Source of the DNA: VXMO01 sp965219405
Lineage (GTDB): Bacteria; Chloroflexota; Dehalococcoidia; UBA6926
Direction: 5' to 3'
Length of the DNA: 64,000 nucleotides
Assembly (NCBI GenBank): GCA_965219405.1
Contig: OZ244736.1
Location: 1,426,001-1,490,000 of the forward strand
Every line of letters starts with the position of its first letter. Within the stretch, counting starts at the first letter, position 1. Of the stretch, positions 43,350-51,641 are shown in pieces. The notes beneath the pieces were generated by a model. That model was not told the DNA's origin, did no database searches, and worked only from the letters and a program-made list of their open reading frames with translations. The position numbers and the translations under genes are program-made.

Positions 43350-43840
43350 CGTTTTTCTTTCTTGCCACCGCCGCCATGATCGGCGCTCTCGCCGTCGTGA
43401 CGGCACGCAACCTCTTCTATGCCGCGCTCGGCCTGCTCGTCAGCCTCGCCGCCGTCGCAGGAATCTACATTACGCTCGACGCCGATTTCCTCGCGCTCGC
43501 GCAATTCCTCATCTATGTGGGCGGCATAGCGGTGCTCATCGTGTTTGCGGTGATGATGACGGCGCAGATCAATCGCGCGAGCAGTTCCCATCGACTCTGG
43601 CCGTTGGGGCTGCTGACCGGCGCGGCGACGCTTGCCGGGCTGGCCTACGTCATGATCAACACGGAATGGCGCACCGAGGGCAGGGGCGAGACGATTTCGC
43701 CGATGGTGGGCGATGCGTCATCGGCAGGAGTCCACCTGGCGGACCTGTTGTTCAGCACCTATCTCCTGCCGTTCGAGTTGGCGGGGCTCTTACTGCTTGT
43801 GGCGACGATTGGCGCGCTCGTGATCGCGCGGGAGCGGTGA
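43337..43840 (+). CDS. nuoJ: NADH-quinone oxidoreductase subunit J
   Basis: A 167-residue protein with about five membrane helices and the NuoJ pattern ARNLFYAALGLLVSLAAVAGIYI-type helix (abridged) followed by the pi-bulge helix YVGGIAVLIVFAVMMT. The first usable start is TTG at 43337, overlapping nuoI; the alternative ATG at 43378 would remove much of the first helix, so TTG is preferred. nuoK follows after 13 bp. Confidence 0.9.
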   Translation: MVTLAFFFLATAAMIGALAVVTARNLFYAALGLLVSLAAVAGIYITLDADFLALAQFLIYVGGIAVLIVFAVMMTAQINRASSSHRLWPLGLLTGAATLAGLAYVMINTEWRTEGRGETISPMVGDASSAGVHLADLLFSTYLLPFELAGLLLLVATIGALVIARER

Positions 43841-43853
43841 GGCGAGCAGAGAC

Positions 43854-44165
43854 ATGGACACGCTCGCGCTCGAACACTATCTCCTGCTTTCCGCCGGGCT
43901 CTTTGCCGTTGGGCTTGTCGGCGTTTTGGCCAAGCGCAACGTCGTTGTGATCCTCATGTCCATCGAGCTGATGTTGAACGGCGTGAACGTGGCGCTGGTG
44001 GCGTTCTCGCGCTATTCGCCGGTGGACGAACTTGCCGGGCATATCTTTGCGATCTTCATCATCACGGTCGCGGCGGCGGAGGTCGCCATCGGCCTGGCGA
44101 TTCTGCTGACTCTCTTTGCGCGGCGGAACACGGTGGACGCCGCGGAGATCAATCTTTTGAAGTGA
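43854..44165 (+). CDS. nuoK: NADH-quinone oxidoreductase subunit K
   Basis: A 103-residue, three-helix subunit with IELMLNGVNVALVAFSR, holding the buried Glu of the proton path, and AAAEVAIGLAILLTLF with the second Glu. Homologous to MrpC antiporter subunits. After this gene the tight packing breaks: about 400 bp, holding a palindromic repeat and small frames, separate it from nuoL. Confidence 0.94.
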   Translation: MDTLALEHYLLLSAGLFAVGLVGVLAKRNVVVILMSIELMLNGVNVALVAFSRYSPVDELAGHIFAIFIITVAAAEVAIGLAILLTLFARRNTVDAAEINLLK

Positions 44166-44193
44166 CGAATACGATAGGCAGCAAATGGAGATT

Positions 44194-44222
44194 CAGATTC
44201 CCGCCTGCGCGGGAATGACGGA
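44194..44222. repeat. Dispersed palindromic repeat, simple form, copy 3 (reverse orientation)
   Basis: ATTCCCGC (44197-44204) pairs with GCGGGAAT (44209-44216), and GACGG completes the repeat read on the minus strand. It lies inside the nuo operon between nuoK and the small DUF2007-like gene and could attenuate or stabilise the downstream message. Confidence 0.85.
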
Positions 44223-44242
44223 GGCATAGGGCAGGGAAAAAC

Positions 44243-44437
44243 ATGTGGGTTGAATTCAAGCGGGTGAAGGGACTCAAGGCCGCAGAGATGTGGAAGACCC
44301 TCTACGAGGGGGAGGGCCTCCCCACGCGCATCATGCCCGACCGCGTGGAGCAGTGGGGCGATGAGTTTGCCGAATTCAAGGTCTGCATTCCCCGCGCCCG
44401 GGAACACGTCGCCGAAGAAATCGAGCGGAAGGTTTAG
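44243..44437 (+). CDS. Small DUF2007-like protein inside the nuo operon
   Basis: The 64-residue product reads MWVEFKRVKGLKAAEMWKT at its start and then GEGLPTRIMP and VCIPRAREHVAEEIER, which resembles the short alpha/beta proteins of DUF2007 (putative signal-transducing domain): an aminoacid stretch that scans a chain, a GxxP turn and a final helix. ATG at 44243 with GGGAAAAAC upstream. No cofactor or metal motif. Position between nuoK and nuoL suggests a complex I-associated factor, but no function is known to me. Confidence 0.55.
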   Translation: MWVEFKRVKGLKAAEMWKTLYEGEGLPTRIMPDRVEQWGDEFAEFKVCIPRAREHVAEEIERKV

Positions 44438-44444
44438 CCGACCC

Positions 44445-44567
44445 ATGCTCAACACACAGCGGAATCTTCGCCGCCGAACAGTGGAACTAATGCGAGAGGC
44501 CAGAATAGAGACACAACGGAATCACTGCCGCCGAATAGTGAAACTCATGCGAGAGGCCCAAGTTTAA
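44445..44567 (+). CDS. Candidate 40-residue basic repeat peptide
   Basis: A short frame, starting at ATG 44445, encodes MLNTQRN then two 19-residue copies of a basic amphipathic helix: TQRNLRRRTVELMREARIE and TQRNHCRRIVKLMREAQV. It is made from the 57-bp tandem repeat at 44454-44567. It is unclear whether it is translated; an A-rich stretch leads straight into nuoL 3 bp after its stop. The frame is conserved across both copies (57 is a multiple of 3), with two synonymous changes, which mildly favours coding. Confidence 0.3.
   Translation: MLNTQRNLRRRTVELMREARIETQRNHCRRIVKLMREAQV
44454..44567 (+). repeat. 57-bp tandem repeat, two copies, before nuoL
   Basis: Copies at 44454-44510 and 44511-44567 match through ACACA(G/A)CGGAAT, GCCGCCGAA and ATGCGAGAGGCC blocks; about a quarter of positions differ, most in the last nine bases. 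The unit begins after the DUF2007-like gene and ends at nuoL, so it fills the intercistronic gap. Confidence 0.8.
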
Positions 44568-44570
44568 AAA

Positions 44571-46550
44571 ATGCCGGAAGCAGCAGTCTGGTTGATCATT
44601 GCCGCGCCGCTCGCGGCGGCCATTGTCAACGGCCTGGTCATCCGCCCACTGTACGGGCCGGTGTCGCGGGTCAGCTTCGATGTCACTGTCGGCGCCATCG
44701 GCATATCGTTCCTGCTGTCGCTCTGGGCGCTGTCCACCGTTTGGACTGACCAGGAGGTCGTCCTCCCCCTGCACGAGATTATCCGTGTCGATGAATTTTC
44801 GCTTCGAATAGGATTGCTCCTCGACGGCCTGACCGCCATCATGCTGGTCGTCGTCACGTCCGTGAGCCTCCTCGTGCAGATCTACTCGCACGGCTACATG
44901 CGCGAGGACAGGAGCTACGTCCGGTACTACACGTTCATGGCCCTGTTCACGGCGGCGATGCTGACGCTGGTGCTTGCCAACAACCTGATCCTGCTGTTCG
45001 TCGGGTGGGAGCTGGTCGGCCTGTGCTCCTACCTGTTGATCGGGTTCTGGTTCACGCGACCAAGCGCGGCGGCGGCGGCCAAGAAGGCGTTTATCATCAC
45101 CCGCTTCGGTGATCTGTTCTTCCTGCTGGCCATCCTCGGCATCTTCCTGCTGTGGCCTGACGGCACCCCTGTCACGTTCGCCCTCAGCGACCCCGATGCC
45201 TCCATGGACCTGCTGCGCGCGGGCGGGGCGGCATTGACGGGAACGGGGCTGACACTGATCTGCCTGGGTATCATGGCGGGCGCGGCGGGCAAGAGCGCCC
45301 AGTTCCCGCTGCACACGTGGCTGCCGGACGCCATGGAGGGCCCCACGCCCGTCAGCGCCCTCATCCACGCCGCCACGATGGTTGCCGCAGGCGTGTTCCT
45401 CGTAGCACGATTCCTGCCGCTATTTGAGGAGGCGGAGACGGCGCGGACCATCGTTGCGCTCATCGGCGGATTTACCGTCGTGTTTGCAGCGTCGATGGGC
45501 CTTGTCATGAACGACATCAAGCGCGTTCTCGCCTATTCCACCGTGAGCCAGTTGGGTTATATGTTCCTCGCGTTGGGCCTGGGCGCGCTCGGCCCGGCGC
45601 TGTTCCACCTGTTCAACCACGCATTCTTCAAGGCGTTGCTGTTCCTCGGCTCCGGCTCCGTCAACCACGCCACCGGCACGTTCGACATGCGGCTGATGGG
45701 CGGGCTGCGACGCGCCATGCCATGGACGTACGGCGTCTTTTTCATCGGGTCGCTGAGCCTTGCTGGCATCCCGCCGTTCTCCGGCTTCTGGAGCAAGGAC
45801 GAGATTCTCGGAATCGCGTGGTCGCACAGCGGCGCGCTCGGGACGATACTCTTCGTCCTCGCGGTTGTGGGCGCGTTCATGACCGCCGCCTACATCTTCC
45901 GGGCACTATTTATGACCTTCCACGGCGAATACCGGGGAGGCGAGGCGCAGGAATCGCACAGCAGCACCGCGGACACGCATGAGACGCACGACGAGGGACA
46001 CGGCAGCGCACCGCATGAGTCGCCCTGGGTCATGGTTCTTCCGATGGCGCTTCTTGCTGTGCTGGCAATCGGCTCCTGGTTCATCAATTTCCCGGCAACA
46101 CACTGGTTCACCGATCTCTTGAAACCGCTTGGCGCGCACGTGGAGGATATCCAGATCGTCCCCGCGGCCATCGGGCTTGTGGCGGGACTGCTCGGCATCG
46201 GGGTAGCGACGGCGCTCTACCGAGGCGGCGCGACGAGCGCCCCGTCCGTCAGCGGCCCGCTCGCTCCCATCACAAATTTGCTTACCCGCAAGTACTACAT
46301 GGACGAACTGTACGAGGGCGTGTTCGTGCGCTTCCTGCTTTATGAACGACTGTGGCGGTTCCTTGCGTGGTTCGACAGTGACAGGGGCGTGGTGGACAGG
46401 GCGGTCAACACGCTAGGTTTCGTGGGACGCAACCTGGGCAAGGGCATCCGTGTCGTTGAGAACGGGCAGCTGCAGATGTCGCTCACGGTGTTGTCCATCG
46501 GCGCGGTGATCATCGTGGCCGCGTACATCGTGTGGGGAGGCGTGGGCTAG
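44571..46550 (+). CDS. nuoL: NADH-quinone oxidoreductase subunit L
   Basis: The 659-residue antiporter-like subunit has the Mrp/ND5 fold with about 14-16 helices. Key residues seen: FVGWELVGLCSYLLIGFW with the pumping Glu, GKSAQFPLHTWLPDAMEGPTPVSALIHAATMV-type motif (abridged) with the broken-helix Lys and His, and LGYMFLALG. A His- and Glu-rich cytoplasmic or periplasmic loop (SHSSTADTHETHDEGHG) near residues 460-480 might bind metals. The C-terminus has the long lateral helix expected of NuoL. Starts at ATG 44571 in an A-rich leader; nuoM follows after 3 bp. Confidence 0.94.
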   Translation: MPEAAVWLIIAAPLAAAIVNGLVIRPLYGPVSRVSFDVTVGAIGISFLLSLWALSTVWTDQEVVLPLHEIIRVDEFSLRIGLLLDGLTAIMLVVVTSVSLLVQIYSHGYMREDRSYVRYYTFMALFTAAMLTLVLANNLILLFVGWELVGLCSYLLIGFWFTRPSAAAAAKKAFIITRFGDLFFLLAILGIFLLWPDGTPVTFALSDPDASMDLLRAGGAALTGTGLTLICLGIMAGAAGKSAQFPLHTWLPDAMEGPTPVSALIHAATMVAAGVFLVARFLPLFEEAETARTIVALIGGFTVVFAASMGLVMNDIKRVLAYSTVSQLGYMFLALGLGALGPALFHLFNHAFFKALLFLGSGSVNHATGTFDMRLMGGLRRAMPWTYGVFFIGSLSLAGIPPFSGFWSKDEILGIAWSHSGALGTILFVLAVVGAFMTAAYIFRALFMTFHGEYRGGEAQESHSSTADTHETHDEGHGSAPHESPWVMVLPMALLAVLAIGSWFINFPATHWFTDLLKPLGAHVEDIQIVPAAIGLVAGLLGIGVATALYRGGATSAPSVSGPLAPITNLLTRKYYMDELYEGVFVRFLLYERLWRFLAWFDSDRGVVDRAVNTLGFVGRNLGKGIRVVENGQLQMSLTVLSIGAVIIVAAYIVWGGVG

Positions 46551-46553
46551 GTC

Positions 46554-48035
46554 ATGCAACCCTTCGACGGCCTCATCACGCTCATCGTCTTCCTGCCGGT
46601 CGCCGGCGCCGTAGTTATCGCGGTGGCGGGGCGCGAGCAGATGCTGGTGCGACGTATCGCGCTCGGTGCCATGATCCTCGATCTGCTTCTCGCCACCTAC
46701 GCATGGCTCTCCTACAACGCCAACGGCCCGATCATCGAGCAGATCGGAAGGTACGGATCGGACCCGTGGATTCCGGGCGTCAACGCCTCCTATCTACTAA
46801 CCATCGACGGCCTGTCCATGCCGCTGGTGTTCCTGACGGCGCTGCTTGGCGTGGTGGCCGTTCTTGGGTCCTGGCACGTCAAGGAGCGCGTTCGTGAGTA
46901 CCACGTCTGGCTGTTGCTATTGCTGACCGGCGTGCAGGGTGTGTTCGTGGCGGGCGACCTGCTCCTCTTCTTCCTGTTCTGGGAGGTGGAGTTGGTGCCG
47001 ATGTATTTCCTCATCGCGATGTGGGGCACCGGCCACCGGGAATACTCCGCGATGAAATTCGTTCTCTACACGCTCTTCGGGAGCGCGTTCATGCTGGTGG
47101 GCGTCCTCGCGTTACGATTCGCTATCGGGTCGTTTGATATGGGCGCAATGACGCTTGCGGGGCAGGAGGGCACGCTACGCGCCGCATTCCTCAGCCTGGA
47201 CGCCATTTTCCTGATGTTCCTGGCCGCGTTCGCCATCAAGCTGCCGGTCTGGCCGCTACATACGTGGCTGCCGGACGCGCACACGGACGCGCCGACGGCT
47301 GTCAGCGTGCTGCTTGCGGGCGTGCTCCTAAAGATGGGCGGCTACGGTCTGATCCGCGTCAACGTCGGCATGTTCCCCGCCGAGATGGAACAGTGGGGGC
47401 CGCTGCTCGTTATCTTTTCCGTCGTTAGCGTGCTCTACGGCGCGGCGGTGGTGTTCAGACAAACGGATCTTAAACGGCTTATCGCGTACTCAAGCGTGAG
47501 CCACATGGGGCTTGTGTTATTGGGGGTGGCGTCGCTTGGGGCAGTCAGCATGACGGGCGCGGCGCTGCAGATGTTCGCGCACGGAACCATCACAGGCCTG
47601 CTTTTCCTTGTTGTCGGAATCATCTATGAGAACGCGCACACGCGCCACATCCCGGATCTTGGCGGCCTTTTCTCGCGGATGCCGGTGGTTGGCGCAGTAT
47701 TCGTCTTTGCCGGACTCGCGAGCCTCGGATTGCCGCTCCTCAGTGGATTCGCGGCGGAGTTGATGGTCTTCCTCGGCAGCTTTGACGCCTACCCCTGGCA
47801 GACGGCATTCGCTGTGCTGGGAATCGTCCTGACGGCGGGCTACATCCTGTGGACGGTGGAGCGTGTGCTGCTTGGCCCGCTGAGGGAGCGGTGGCAGTCG
47901 GTCAAGGACGCATCGTCCGCCGATTTCGTAGCGATGGCGCTGCTTGTTATCCCGATCATCATTGTTGGCGTCTATCCGGCGCTCGTGGCCGACGTGTTCC
48001 GCGACGGCGTGACGCTGCTGGTGGGCGGAGGGTAG
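46554..48035 (+). CDS. nuoM: NADH-quinone oxidoreductase subunit M
   Basis: A 493-residue antiporter-like proton-pumping subunit. LLFFLFWEVELVPMYFLIA contains the conserved Glu, followed by LPVWPLHTWLPDAHTDAPTA and the Lys-bearing IAYSSVSHMGLVLLG. About 14 membrane helices. Normal length for NuoM/ND4. It follows nuoL by 3 bp and precedes nuoN by 6 bp, forming the tail of the operon. Confidence 0.94.
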   Translation: MQPFDGLITLIVFLPVAGAVVIAVAGREQMLVRRIALGAMILDLLLATYAWLSYNANGPIIEQIGRYGSDPWIPGVNASYLLTIDGLSMPLVFLTALLGVVAVLGSWHVKERVREYHVWLLLLLTGVQGVFVAGDLLLFFLFWEVELVPMYFLIAMWGTGHREYSAMKFVLYTLFGSAFMLVGVLALRFAIGSFDMGAMTLAGQEGTLRAAFLSLDAIFLMFLAAFAIKLPVWPLHTWLPDAHTDAPTAVSVLLAGVLLKMGGYGLIRVNVGMFPAEMEQWGPLLVIFSVVSVLYGAAVVFRQTDLKRLIAYSSVSHMGLVLLGVASLGAVSMTGAALQMFAHGTITGLLFLVVGIIYENAHTRHIPDLGGLFSRMPVVGAVFVFAGLASLGLPLLSGFAAELMVFLGSFDAYPWQTAFAVLGIVLTAGYILWTVERVLLGPLRERWQSVKDASSADFVAMALLVIPIIIVGVYPALVADVFRDGVTLLVGGG

Positions 48036-48041
48036 GCGGTT

Positions 48042-49553
48042 ATGCCAACACAGATCGACGCCGCCACCCTGGGCATCGACTTCGGCCATCTCGCGCCGGA
48101 GATCATCCTGACCCTCGCCGCAATCACCGTTGTCCTGGTAGACCTGATTGCGCGGGACAAACGCGTTCTCGCGTGGTTGAGCGCCCTCGGCGTTGCCATG
48201 GCGGGCGGCGCTGCCGTCTGGCTGTGGTCGTCCGACGCCTCGGGCGCAAGCTACTCCGGCGTCGTCATTACGGATCTCTTCGGTACGATGTTCAAGCTCA
48301 TCGTGTTAGGCGGGACCCTGCTGGCCGTTCTCTTCTCGCCAGCCTATGTTGAGCGCCGACTGTCTCGTTTCCACGGCGAGTACTACGGCCTGCTGCTGCT
48401 GGCGACAGTCGGCATGATGCTGCTGGTCTCGATGGGCGAGCTAATCTCTATCGTCCTGGCGCTGGAGATCCAGACATTCGCGCTGGTGGCGCTAATCGCC
48501 CTGCTCAAGGACGCGAAATCAACCGAATCCGCGCTCAAGTTCCTCCTCCTCAGTGCGGTCGCAACGGCCGTCATGCTCTATGGCATGGCCATCCTGTTCG
48601 GCCTGACCGGCACCACGTTCATCGCGGACATGCCCGGGGTGGTGGCAGAGCGCGTGGCTGAGGGCGGCATCGCCAACAATCTCGCGCTTATCCTGGCCGC
48701 CGTGCTGATCATCGTTGGATTCGGTTTCAAGATTTCGAGCGTGCCGTTCCAGATGTGGGTGCCGCCGGTGTACGAAGGCGCGCCGACACCCATCGTCGGC
48801 TACCTTTCCGTGGCATCAAAGGCGGCCGGGTTCGCCGTGCTCGTGCGGCTCTTCATCGTTGTGTTTGAGCAGGCGGGGCTGGATGTGCTGGACTGGCCGC
48901 TGCTCATCGGCGTGCTTGCGGTTGCCTCCATGACCATCGGCAACATGGTCGCCATCATTCAGACGAACATCAAGCGGTTGCTTGCCTACAGCACGATTGC
49001 GCAGGCCGGATACATCCTTATTGGCGTCGCGGTGATGGGGAACGGCGCGGCAAATGTCTATGAACTCGCGACGAGCGGCGTTATCTTCTACCTCGCCGCC
49101 TACACGTTCTCCAATCTGGCCGCGTTCGGCGCGCTCATTGCCCTCAGTCCACCCGGGGGCAACGACTCCATCGAGGAACTGACGGGCGGATTCTCTCGGT
49201 CGCCGTTGGCCGCCGTGGTCCTGACAGTGGCGCTGATCTCTCTTGTCGGTTTGCCGCCGACGGGCCTCTTTGTCGGCAAGATTTACCTCTTCTACGGCGC
49301 GGTGCAGGGGGATCTGTGGTGGCTGGCGCTGACGGGAGCGCTCAATAGTTTCGTCTCCGCCTACTACTACCTGCGGCCTGCGCGCCGATTGTGGCAGCCG
49401 GGAGGGCCCGCTGTTGCGCTGAGCGATTCAGCGCGTTCCATCTCATTGCGGGCCTCCATGGTGGTGAGCCTGATTGGCGTCATCATCCTCGGCATCGTGC
49501 CGTTCTGGCTCATAAACCGCGCCACGGAGGCGGCGGCTTCCTTCACGCCGTAG
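48042..49553 (+). CDS. nuoN: NADH-quinone oxidoreductase subunit N
   Basis: A 503-residue antiporter-like subunit, ND2 type, with ALEIQTFALVALIAL, FQMWVPPVYEGAPTPIVGYLS-type broken helix (abridged), LLAYSTIAQAGYILIG and a C-terminal ALNSFVSAYYYLRP. It completes the eleven-subunit membrane and Q-module set (A, B, C, D, H, I, J, K, L, M, N). No NuoE, NuoF or NuoG follows; the next gene starts after 119 bp and is unrelated. Confidence 0.94.
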   Translation: MPTQIDAATLGIDFGHLAPEIILTLAAITVVLVDLIARDKRVLAWLSALGVAMAGGAAVWLWSSDASGASYSGVVITDLFGTMFKLIVLGGTLLAVLFSPAYVERRLSRFHGEYYGLLLLATVGMMLLVSMGELISIVLALEIQTFALVALIALLKDAKSTESALKFLLLSAVATAVMLYGMAILFGLTGTTFIADMPGVVAERVAEGGIANNLALILAAVLIIVGFGFKISSVPFQMWVPPVYEGAPTPIVGYLSVASKAAGFAVLVRLFIVVFEQAGLDVLDWPLLIGVLAVASMTIGNMVAIIQTNIKRLLAYSTIAQAGYILIGVAVMGNGAANVYELATSGVIFYLAAYTFSNLAAFGALIALSPPGGNDSIEELTGGFSRSPLAAVVLTVALISLVGLPPTGLFVGKIYLFYGAVQGDLWWLALTGALNSFVSAYYYLRPARRLWQPGGPAVALSDSARSISLRASMVVSLIGVIILGIVPFWLINRATEAAASFTP

Positions 49554-49672
49554 GCGCCACGCGCTCCCGTTTCACCACTATGCCGCGATGCGCTATGCTT
49601 TCCGCACGGGTTTGCGGCACAGATGCCGCGACCAGCCATTGCTGATTACAAACCTATCGGAGGTACGTAACT

Positions 49673-50608
49673 ATGTTTGACCGCGTTCACCACGCAGGTA
49701 TTGCCGTCGGTGACATTCAAGGGGCCACGGACATATTCTCCGCCGCGCTTGGGTTGCGCGTGGACGCTATTCGCTCTCCCTTGCCGGGCGGACGCCAGCA
49801 GCGTGGCGCAGACCCCACGGACATTATTGATATTCCAATCGGACATTCCGAGCTTGAACTGAATGCCGCAGCGGCAGAAGGAACCGGCGTACATCGCTTC
49901 GTTGAGTCGCGTGGCGGCGTCGGCGCGCTTCATCACGTCTGCCTGCATACCACGAATATCATCGATGACGTTGCGCACCTCCGCGCCTCCGGACTGCAGC
50001 AGATCGCCGCGCCTCCTGACGTTCTTGAGGCCAACGAGCCGTGGGACACGGTCGCATTCTTCCATCCGCGTGACTGTCTCGGTATCCTGTTGGAAATCTG
50101 GACGACGGAAGAACACCGCGTCGATCTCCGCTACCAGGGCGAGGGCGTGTTCACGCGCATGGCGCACATTGGCGTCGTTGCGACAGAAGTGGAGAAATCC
50201 CGACAATTCTGGACCAACGCCATCGGCTTCCGCGTCGATATGCTCAAGTCCAACGTCCTCAAGGGTGGCCGCCACGTCGAGTCCGACAACGTAACGGTTC
50301 TCGATCTGCCGATGGGCGACTCCGGCATCGTGTGCGTCCATCCGGACGACAGCGAGAGCGGCACGGCACGGTTCCTTGAGAAGTACGGCGCGCGGGCAGG
50401 GGGCACCATGCACCACATCGCGCTCGCCACGGCGGACGTGAAGGCGGCGGCGGATATGGTGAAGGACCGTGGCCTGGAGCTCATCGGCCCTGCCACCAAC
50501 GACAGCGCCTGGATCCATCCCAAGAGCGCCGCCGGCGTCCTCATCGAGATCGTCAAGGACGAGCTGACCCCTCCTCCCGCACCTCGATTCCAGCCCCCGG
50601 CAAGATAA
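49673..50608 (+). CDS. Two-domain VOC-superfamily protein, first of a tandem pair
   Basis: The 311-residue product contains two vicinal-oxygen-chelate units: FDRVHHAGIAV at the start, ALHHVCLHT near residue 83, FTRMAHIGVVA near 160 and TMHHIALAT near 255, each placing a His on the metal-facing strand. Late Glu residues in ILLEIW and VLIEIVKDE complete plausible His/Glu metal sites in each half. Such proteins include methylmalonyl-CoA epimerases, glyoxalases and extradiol dioxygenases; the HHAGIAV opening is epimerase-like. The reaction is not determined. AGGAGGTAC-type ribosome-binding sequence (TCGGAGG) 8 nt upstream. A close paralog follows. Confidence 0.8.
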   Translation: MFDRVHHAGIAVGDIQGATDIFSAALGLRVDAIRSPLPGGRQQRGADPTDIIDIPIGHSELELNAAAAEGTGVHRFVESRGGVGALHHVCLHTTNIIDDVAHLRASGLQQIAAPPDVLEANEPWDTVAFFHPRDCLGILLEIWTTEEHRVDLRYQGEGVFTRMAHIGVVATEVEKSRQFWTNAIGFRVDMLKSNVLKGGRHVESDNVTVLDLPMGDSGIVCVHPDDSESGTARFLEKYGARAGGTMHHIALATADVKAAADMVKDRGLELIGPATNDSAWIHPKSAAGVLIEIVKDELTPPPAPRFQPPAR

Positions 50609-50635
50609 CCGGCAATTGAACTAAAGGACACTATC

Positions 50636-51547
50636 TTGTTTGACAGAATTCACCATGCAGGAATCGCTATCTCCGACATCCCGACGGCTAGGACCGTCTT
50701 TGCAGATAAGCTTGGTCTAGTCGTCGACCAGACACGCTCGCCGCTGCCGGAGGGTAGCAAGCAGCGCGGCCCGGACCCGACGGATATTCTCGACATTCCC
50801 ATCGGTAACGCGGAGTTGGAGATGAATGCCCCTCCCTCGGACGGAACGCCGCCCGGCGGCACACACACGTTCATTGAGCGGCGCGGCGGCGTTGGCGCTC
50901 TGCACCATGTTTGCCTGCATTCCACCAACGTGCCCGACGACGTGGCGCACTTGCGCGCCTCTGGAATCCAACAGATTGCCGCCTCCCCGGAGGAGCTCGC
51001 CAAGAACGAGCCTTTTGACAGCGTGGCCTTCTTCCACCCGCGCGACTGCATGGGCATCCTGCTGGAGATCTGGTTCACGGACGACCATCACGTTGGCCAG
51101 CGTTACCAGGGCAAGGGCGTGTTCACGCGGATGAACCACATCGGCGTCGTGGCCGGTGACATGGAAAAGGCGCGCCACTTCTGGTGCAACGTCATCGGGA
51201 TGCGGGCCGACATGCTCAAGACCAACGTGCTCAAGGGTGGCCGCAAGATCGAATCGGACAACGTGCGCGTGCTGAGCATCCCCGTTGGGGACAGCGGCGG
51301 CGGAATCCTCGCAGTTTCACCGGACGACGGCACGAGCGGCACGGCGCGTTTCCTTGAGAAGTACGGCGGTGGCGCCAATGGCACCATGCACCACATAGCC
51401 TTCGCGACGAAAGACGTCAAGGCCGCCGCCGATTTCGTTCAGGGCAACGGCCTGAAGATCATCGGCCAGCCGAATGACGAATTCGCGTGGATCCACCCCA
51501 AGAGCGCGGGCGGAGTGCTCATCCAGATAGTGAAGGACGAGGCATAG
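50636..51547 (+). CDS. Two-domain VOC-superfamily protein, second of a tandem pair
   Basis: A 303-residue paralog of the preceding gene with the same order of blocks: FDRIHHAGIAI, ALHHVCLHS, FTRMNHIGVVA, TMHHIAFAT and a final VLIQIVKDE, where the last Glu of the first copy's VLIEI is Gln. The metal site of its second half may therefore be altered, which suggests division of labour between the copies. A TTG start at 50636 aligns with the ATG of the first copy; the previous in-frame codon choices are worse. Spacing of 27 bp implies co-transcription. Confidence 0.78.
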   Translation: MFDRIHHAGIAISDIPTARTVFADKLGLVVDQTRSPLPEGSKQRGPDPTDILDIPIGNAELEMNAPPSDGTPPGGTHTFIERRGGVGALHHVCLHSTNVPDDVAHLRASGIQQIAASPEELAKNEPFDSVAFFHPRDCMGILLEIWFTDDHHVGQRYQGKGVFTRMNHIGVVAGDMEKARHFWCNVIGMRADMLKTNVLKGGRKIESDNVRVLSIPVGDSGGGILAVSPDDGTSGTARFLEKYGGGANGTMHHIAFATKDVKAAADFVQGNGLKIIGQPNDEFAWIHPKSAGGVLIQIVKDEA

Positions 51548-51641
51548 CGGCGGGGCAGGGGCCACCGGCCCTCATTCAAGGGTTCCGCGAGGAGCCGCCC
51601 CATCTGACTCCGCCACTCAGCCGCGTTAGAATGGCGGTCAT

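Noticed and set aside
44454..44567. Tandem repeat considered as a CRISPR remnant
   Set aside because: Only two 57-bp copies, diverged and adjacent without spacers, and the unit is an exact multiple of three with a conserved frame.
44487..45368. A 293-codon minus-strand open frame antisense to nuoL
   Set aside because: It is rich in Arg, Gln, Asp and Glu with no hydrophobic core or family motif and lies wholly across a clear nuoL gene; long antisense frames are expected in GC-rich coding DNA.
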